Of a stretch of 64,000 bases of DNA, positions 62,442-64,000 are shown in pieces (the first letter of the stretch is position 1; every line of letters begins with the position of its first letter). The notes under the pieces are model-generated. The model was given only the letters and a program-made list of their open reading frames with translations. It ran no database searches and had not been told where the DNA came from. The position numbers were made by a program, and so were the translations under genes. This DNA is from an uncultured Ulvibacter sp. (lineage in GTDB: Bacteria; Bacteroidota; Bacteroidia; Flavobacteriales; Flavobacteriaceae), in contig CALIAF010000026.1 of NCBI GenBank assembly GCA_938041335.1, positions 48,604 through 112,603 on the forward strand, in the 5' to 3' direction.

Positions 62442-62837
62442 TTATGATTTTTTTCGTTTAGGGAGTAAGTCTGGATTTTTTAAAGGGTCTTCCTTTCCTT
62501 TAACAGCCTCATCTATCTGCTCTATATAATCTAACGAATCATCGTTAAAAAATTGTAGTTCGGGCATACGTCTTAGCTGATGGCGAGTAAGCTGTGCCAC
62601 TTCGTGCTTGATTTTTGACTTCCCCTCATTAATTTCTTTAATTATAGCCACCGCATTTGTGCTAGGAAAAACACTCACATGTACCTTAGCAATAGAAAGG
62701 TCTACTGTCACATTTACTTTGCTCACAGAGATAAGCGTGCCTAGTTGACCACTCTCTCTCAAAATGTTTTGAAGCACTCCCGCAAGATCTTCTTGTAAAA
62801 CACCGGCTATCTTTTTCTGTCTATTGCTTTCTTCCAT
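62442..62837 (-). CDS. rbfA: Ribosome-binding factor A
   Basis: Late 30S maturation factor of 131 residues with a KH-type fold. The N-terminus EESNRQKKIAGVLQEDLAGVLQ and the segments VSKVNVTVDLSIAKVHVSVFP and LRRMPELQFFNDDS are typical. ATG 62837 lies 4 nt after a -7 box, so the transcript is likely leaderless or nearly so. It heads a two-gene unit with the FtsX-family permease gene. Confidence 0.93.
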   Translation of the reverse strand: MEESNRQKKIAGVLQEDLAGVLQNILRESGQLGTLISVSKVNVTVDLSIAKVHVSVFPSTNAVAIIKEINEGKSKIKHEVAQLTRHQLRRMPELQFFNDDSLDYIEQIDEAVKGKEDPLKNPDLLPKRKKS

Positions 62838-62841
62838 AGCG

Positions 62842-62849
62842 CAAAAATA
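62842..62849 (-). promoter_or_regulatory. -7 box of rbfA
   Basis: TATTTTTG on the minus strand, 4 nt before ATG 62837. It would place the transcript start at or near the start codon. Confidence 0.5.
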
Positions 62850-63066
62850 GTCTTTATTGCCGAAATTTTAGGGGTTTGTCCTTTTCCTCTGTGATGATAC
62901 ACTAGATTATTGGGTATATTTGGATTGAGATTTACCCATGTCAGATTGGGCATTGTTTGGAAAATACGATGTAGTATGTTGAAAACACCCAACAAAGTTG
63001 CTAGAAACCCCTATAGAATAAAAGTACCATAAAAAAACAGCCAGAACACTAATTACTAATGTGAGA

Positions 63067-63084
63067 TTTCCGTCTTTGCGGGAA
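63067..63084 (+). repeat. 18-nt stem-loop (diverged) upstream of the epimerase gene
   Basis: TTTCCGT-CTTT-GCGGGAA, preceded by AGA; the arms pair imperfectly. It ends 18 nt before the ATG, similar to the gltX copy. Confidence 0.6.
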
Positions 63085-63102
63085 TGACAAAGAAACTTTT
63101 TC

Positions 63103-63525
63103 ATGAATAAAATAGAACACTTAGGTATCGCGGTAAAAGACATAGATGCTGCAAATAAAATCTACACTTCCTTATTGGGTGAAGCTCCTTATAAAATGGA
63201 AGCAGTTGAGAGCGAACGAGTGACTACTTCTTTTTTTAAATGTGGTGAAAGTAAAATAGAATTGCTCCAAGCTACGCATCCAGATAGTCCAATTAGTAAG
63301 TTTATTGAAAAAAAAGGAGAAGGGATTCATCATATTGCCTTTGCGGTAGATGATATAAAATTGGAGGTGATTCGGTTAAAAAAAGAGGGCTTTGTCGTTC
63401 TAAATGAGGAACCTAAACGTGGAGCAGATAATAAGTGGGTGGTGTTCTTGCACCCCAAGTCTAGCAATGGAGTATTAGTAGAGTTGTGTCAAGAAATAAA
63501 TAAGACAAAAAATAGTTTGCAATAA
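63103..63525 (+). CDS. mce: Methylmalonyl-CoA epimerase
   Basis: VOC-fold enzyme interconverting (S)- and (R)-methylmalonyl-CoA in propionyl-CoA metabolism, 140 residues. Metal-binding positions are seen in EHLGIAVKDIDAA at the N-terminus, GIHHIAFAVDDI in the second half, and the final LVELCQ. The start is ATG 63103. No mutase gene is in the window. Confidence 0.92.
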   Translation: MNKIEHLGIAVKDIDAANKIYTSLLGEAPYKMEAVESERVTTSFFKCGESKIELLQATHPDSPISKFIEKKGEGIHHIAFAVDDIKLEVIRLKKEGFVVLNEEPKRGADNKWVVFLHPKSSNGVLVELCQEINKTKNSLQ

Positions 63526-63546
63526 TCGTAAAACACTATACATTTG
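63517..63546 (+). promoter_or_regulatory. Promoter of the tRNA(CAU) unit
   Basis: TTG at 63517-63519, a 19-nt spacer, TACATTTG at 63539-63546: an excellent Bacteroidota promoter, located 14 nt upstream of the broken tRNA copy. Confidence 0.65.
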
Positions 63547-63572
63547 CACGCAGATTACCGGTCCTATAGCTC

Positions 63573-63590
63573 TCCCGATATGATTCGGGA
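63573..63590 (+). repeat. Palindromic insert in the D-loop of the broken tRNA
   Basis: TCCCGATATGATTCGGGA: 6-bp arms TCCCGA/TCGGGA around six bases. Related to the stem-loop upstream of dus. Confidence 0.75.
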
Positions 63591-63609
63591 TGGTTAGAGC
63601 ACTTGACTC

Positions 63610-63627
63610 TCCCGAAAGCTTTCGGGA
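63610..63627 (+). repeat. Palindromic insert in the anticodon loop of the broken tRNA
   Basis: TCCCGAAAGCTTTCGGGA, a perfect 18-bp palindrome with the same six terminal bases as the D-loop insert. Confidence 0.75.
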
Positions 63628-63660
63628 CAGGTGGTTTTTGAAATAATGATATTTAATTTG

Positions 63661-63733
63661 GTCCTATAGCTCAGTTGGTTAGAGCACCTGACTCATAATC
63701 AGGGGGTCCATGGTTCGAGCCCATGTGGGACCA
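63661..63733 (+). tRNA. tRNA with CAT anticodon (elongator Met or Ile2)
   Basis: 73 nt including discriminator A. Acceptor GGTCCTA with TGGGACC, anticodon stem CCTGA/TCAGG, CAT at 63695-63697, T-loop TTCGAGC. CCA is not encoded. The first acceptor pair G-C excludes an initiator-like mismatch; whether it is Met or lysidine-modified Ile2 cannot be settled by eye. Confidence 0.92.
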
Positions 63734-63744
63734 CTAGTAACAGT

Positions 63745-63774
63745 AAGCCTTACAGAGATGTAAGGCTTTTTTTT
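63745..63774 (+). terminator. Terminator after the tRNA
   Basis: Perfect 10-bp stem AAGCCTTACA / TGTAAGGCTT with a 4-nt loop, then a run of eight T that partly overlaps the stem. Confidence 0.92.
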
Positions 63775-63829
63775 GATTTAGCAGGTACCAATTTAGGTCT
63801 AACAATTTCTTAGGTTTATTATTTCTGCT

Positions 63830-63837
63830 TAATTTTG
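63830..63837 (+). promoter_or_regulatory. -7 box of the gene at the right edge
   Basis: TAATTTTG, 4 nt before ATG 63842, which would give a leaderless or very short leader. Confidence 0.4.
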
Positions 63838-63841
63838 AACT

Positions 63842-64000
63842 ATGTTAAAATCAATTGAAGATAGAGCATTAGCATTTTTTGAAGATTTAGTTTCTAACAA
63901 TAAAGTTATAAATGTATTAAAAGAAGCTTTTTCTAAAGTAATGGAAGAGTCTACTTATTTTTCAAGCGTTGATGAACAAGGAGAAAGGATTATATATAGT
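63842..64000 (+). CDS. Unknown protein, only the first 53 residues inside the window
   Basis: Open frame from ATG 63842 to the right edge. The peptide is charged and helical (MLKSIEDRALAFFEDLVSN, then KVINVLKEAFSKVMEES). No family recognised. Base composition is visibly more AT-rich than most genes here, and it lies just beyond a tRNA and its terminator, a common place for accessory DNA to begin. Confidence 0.5.
   Translation, partial: MLKSIEDRALAFFEDLVSNNKVINVLKEAFSKVMEESTYFSSVDEQGERIIYS

Larger units (their letters stand above)
63560..63635 (+). pseudogene. Broken tRNA copy interrupted by two 18-nt palindromes
   Basis: GGTCCTATAGCTC, TGGTTAGAGCACTTGACTC and CAGGTGG match the intact tRNA at 63661 in order, with one base difference in the middle piece. 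They are separated by TCCCGATATGATTCGGGA (replacing AGT of the D-loop) and TCCCGAAAGCTTTCGGGA (replacing ATAAT of the anticodon loop). The variable and T-arms are missing. It cannot make a functional tRNA as it stands. Confidence 0.8.

Overview
The window reads as chromosomal DNA of a marine Flavobacteriaceae bacterium (Bacteroidota); a Dokdonia/Krokinobacter-like genus is my guess, not shown. Evidence: AT-rich DNA, a type IX secretion C-terminal sorting domain, a CarboxypepD_reg-type TonB receptor, DUF4837, DUF4175, GH3 and DUF2807 family proteins, and many upstream copies of the Bacteroidota -7 promoter box TAnnTTTG, with few Shine-Dalgarno sequences. Most genes are housekeeping. I see no phage, insertion sequence or CRISPR array.

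Layout. 0-6.6 kb (minus): surface polysaccharide cluster with a cut-off sulfotransferase, a Wzz-like chain-length protein, rfbD-rfbC-rfbA-rfbB (dTDP-L-rhamnose) and a 560-aa protein with a phosphorylase-like C-terminus. 6.7-13.4 kb: GH3 enzyme, M23 peptidase, tatA, DUF4837 lipoprotein, lytic transglycosylase, pgk. 13.5-24.4 kb: holB, a methyltransferase, mnmG bracketed by two parS-like sites, ybeY, a giant DUF4175 coiled-coil protein, an AlkB-type monooxygenase, gltX. 24.4-33.4 kb: a segment (LytTR regulator, S41 peptidase, serine hydrolase) between imperfect 60-bp direct repeats, then an SPFH protein, a phosphoethanolamine-transferase-like enzyme, glnS, folB. 33.4-39.3 kb: tRNA-Cys, LysE exporter, DUF2807 protein, rnr, T9SS-sorted beta-propeller protein. 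39.3-39.9 kb: the longest gene-free stretch, very AT-rich, with repeated TTATNAACA words; a candidate replication origin. 39.9-55.6 kb: rpiB, CDF transporter, GNAT, sterol desaturase, S41 peptidase, rnpA, M1 and S8 peptidases, MBL hydrolase, SulP/Usp pair, CPA antiporter, two small lipoproteins. 55.7-64 kb: lepA, TonB receptor, dus, FtsX permease, rbfA, methylmalonyl-CoA epimerase, a broken and an intact CAU-anticodon tRNA, and the start of an unknown gene.

Signals beyond the genes. (1) An 18-nt stem-loop, 7-bp arms around a CTNN loop in the sense of the downstream gene and preceded by AGA or AGT, sits exactly 6 nt upstream of the start codon of rfbD, rnr, the S41 peptidase, lepA, rpiB and dus, and exactly 6 nt upstream of mature tRNA-Cys; two more lie 18-19 nt upstream of gltX and mce. 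(2) Two related 18-nt palindromes interrupt a duplicated tRNA, in its D-loop and anticodon loop. (3) The 9-mer TTTCCGAAG/CTTCGGAAA occurs about 15 times in genes and intergenic DNA, far above chance. (4) parS-like 16-mers flank mnmG, suggesting an origin-proximal location. All counts and alignments were made by eye.
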